Shown here in pieces: positions 5,312 through 6,390 of a stretch of DNA of 6,390 bases. Within the stretch, counting starts at the first letter, position 1. The number at the start of each line of letters is the position of its first letter. A program made the translations under genes and the position numbers. A model generated the notes under the pieces. The model saw nothing but the letters and a program-made list of their open reading frames with translations. It made no database searches and was not told the origin of the DNA. The stretch comes from Flavobacteriaceae bacterium (GTDB lineage Bacteria > Bacteroidota > Bacteroidia > Flavobacteriales > Flavobacteriaceae). Location of the stretch: contig JACXVH010000084.1 of the NCBI GenBank assembly GCA_014763515.1, forward strand, positions 1 to 6,390, read 5' to 3'.

Positions 5312-6390
5312 ATGCTTACAGTTTCTAATTTATCCGTACAGTTTGGAAAGAGAGTTTTGTTTGATGAAGTAAATGTTACATTTACTCAAGGCAATTGTTA
5401 TGGAATTATAGGTGCAAATGGTGCTGGAAAATCTACATTTTTAAAAATTTTATCTAGAGATTTTGAAGCAACTTCTGGTCAAGTAATTCTAGAGCCAGGA
5501 AAACGTATGTCGGTTTTAAATCAGAATCACAATTTATTTGATGAACACACAGTTTTAGAAACTGTAATGATGGGAAATAAGGTATTACACAAGATTAAGG
5601 CTGAGATGGATGCTTTATATCTTGATTATACTGATGAAAATGCTGATAGAATAGGCGAGTTACAAATTCAGTTTGATGAAATGAATGGTTGGAATGCAGA
5701 GAGTGATGCCGCAACATTATTATCAAATTTAGGAATTGGTGAGGAGTTTCATTATACCTTGATGGGTGAAATGGATGGTAAATTGAAGGTACGTGTTTTA
5801 TTAGCACAAGCTTTGTTTGGAAATCCAGATGTTTTAATTATGGATGAGCCAACTAACGACTTAGATTTTGAAACAATCGGGTGGTTAGAAAATTTCTTAG
5901 CAAACTACGAAAATACGGTATTAGTAGTTTCTCACGACCGTCACTTTTTAGATGCAGTTTGTACGCATATTTCAGATATTGATTTTGGAAAAATCACGCA
6001 TTATTCAGGAAACTATACTTTCTGGTACGAATCTTCGCAATTAGCTGCTCGTCAAAAAGCACAACAAAATAAGAAAGCTGAAGAGAAAAAAGCAGAATTA
6101 GAAGAATTTATTCGTCGTTTTAGTGCGAACGTAGCAAAATCGAAACAAGCTACTTCTCGTAAAAAGATGCTAGAAAAATTAAAAGTTGATGATATTAAGC
6201 CGTCTAGCAGAAGATATCCAGCTATTATTTTTGAACAAGAACGTGAAGCGGGTGACCAAATTTTAAATATTCAAGATTTAAGTGCTTCAATAGATGGTGA
6301 AGTATTGTTTAAAAATGTAGATTTAAATTTAACAAAAGGCGATAAAGTGGTTGTTTTTTCAAAAGATTCGAGAGCAACAACAGCTTTTTA
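5312..6390 (+). CDS. ybiT: ABC-F family ATPase, YbiT type (3' truncated by window)
   Basis: From the ATG at 5312 the frame is open to the window end (359 full codons; the intact protein should be about 530-540 residues). ABC-F proteins are soluble twin-ATPase factors that bind the ribosomal E site and act on stalled or slow ribosomes. NBD1 is complete: Walker A GANGAGKST (34-42), Q-loop Gln71, Walker B VLIMDEPTNDLD (174-185) with catalytic Glu179, and H-loop SHDRH (207-211). The linker contacting P-site tRNA follows (about 243-320), rich in Lys/Glu, and includes RRFSANVAKSKQATSRKK and PSSRRYPAIIFEQ, which closely match E. coli YbiT as I recall it. In place of the LSGGQ signature, NBD1 has MGEMDGKLKVRV (151-162). 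NBD2 begins near 322, and its Walker A position reads SKDSRATT (350-357), without the P-loop lysine. No close homologue of an antibiotic-resistance ABC-F is suggested. The remainder of NBD2 lies outside the window. Confidence 0.92.
   Translation, partial: MLTVSNLSVQFGKRVLFDEVNVTFTQGNCYGIIGANGAGKSTFLKILSRDFEATSGQVILEPGKRMSVLNQNHNLFDEHTVLETVMMGNKVLHKIKAEMDALYLDYTDENADRIGELQIQFDEMNGWNAESDAATLLSNLGIGEEFHYTLMGEMDGKLKVRVLLAQALFGNPDVLIMDEPTNDLDFETIGWLENFLANYENTVLVVSHDRHFLDAVCTHISDIDFGKITHYSGNYTFWYESSQLAARQKAQQNKKAEEKKAELEEFIRRFSANVAKSKQATSRKKMLEKLKVDDIKPSSRRYPAIIFEQEREAGDQILNIQDLSASIDGEVLFKNVDLNLTKGDKVVVFSKDSRATTAF

Noticed and set aside
5595..5807. 70-codon open frame on the minus strand
   Set aside because: It lies wholly inside the well-supported ABC-F gene; the translation is His/Tyr-rich low-complexity sequence with no recognisable motif or promoter.
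1..6390. Defence system, biosynthetic cluster or mobile element
   Set aside because: No integrase, transposase, direct or inverted element ends, nuclease, toxin-antitoxin pair or repeat array is visible; the genes are typical core and envelope functions on alternating strands.

Overview
The window is about 6.4 kb of AT-rich DNA that looks like ordinary chromosome from a member of the Bacteroidota, most probably the Flavobacteriaceae. Three things point there. Several genes and the one RNA gene are preceded by a TAnnTTTG-type -7 box. Start codons sit behind A-rich leaders with no Shine-Dalgarno sequence. The proteins read like flavobacterial versions of their families, including two envelope lipoproteins. 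No mobile element, CRISPR array, tRNA or rRNA is visible.

Layout, left to right. (1) The 3' end of a nitronate monooxygenase-like flavoprotein gene (+), followed almost immediately by a small gene (+) for a membrane-anchored, lipocalin-like protein of unknown function. (2) A two-way terminator, then a convergent gene (-) for a lipoprotein glutaminyl-peptide cyclotransferase (plant-type beta-propeller). (3) The small signal recognition particle RNA gene ffs (+), divergent from the cyclotransferase gene, with a well-formed promoter and terminator. (4) A classical short-chain dehydrogenase/reductase (+), then a TalC/FSA-family transaldolase (+) with its own -7 box. (5) A second two-way terminator and a convergent gene (-) for a lipoprotein whose C-terminal thioredoxin fold lacks both redox cysteines. 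(6) A divergent promoter region and the 5' part of a YbiT-type ABC-F ATPase gene (+), cut by the window end inside its second nucleotide-binding domain.

The genes do not form one pathway. They are independent housekeeping or envelope units: protein targeting (SRP RNA), translation (ABC-F factor), pentose-phosphate carbon flow (transaldolase), general redox metabolism (SDR, nitronate monooxygenase-like protein) and envelope protein modification or scaffolding (cyclotransferase, thioredoxin-like lipoprotein). The two convergent junctions each share one symmetric hairpin terminator, and the two divergent junctions are short. The pieces most worth a second look are inside proteins: the paired degenerate ATP-site motifs in the ABC-F protein, the loss of redox residues in the thioredoxin-like lipoprotein, and a glycine-rich insertion beside the probable catalytic glutamate of the cyclotransferase. 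I see no convincing undescribed multi-gene system here.
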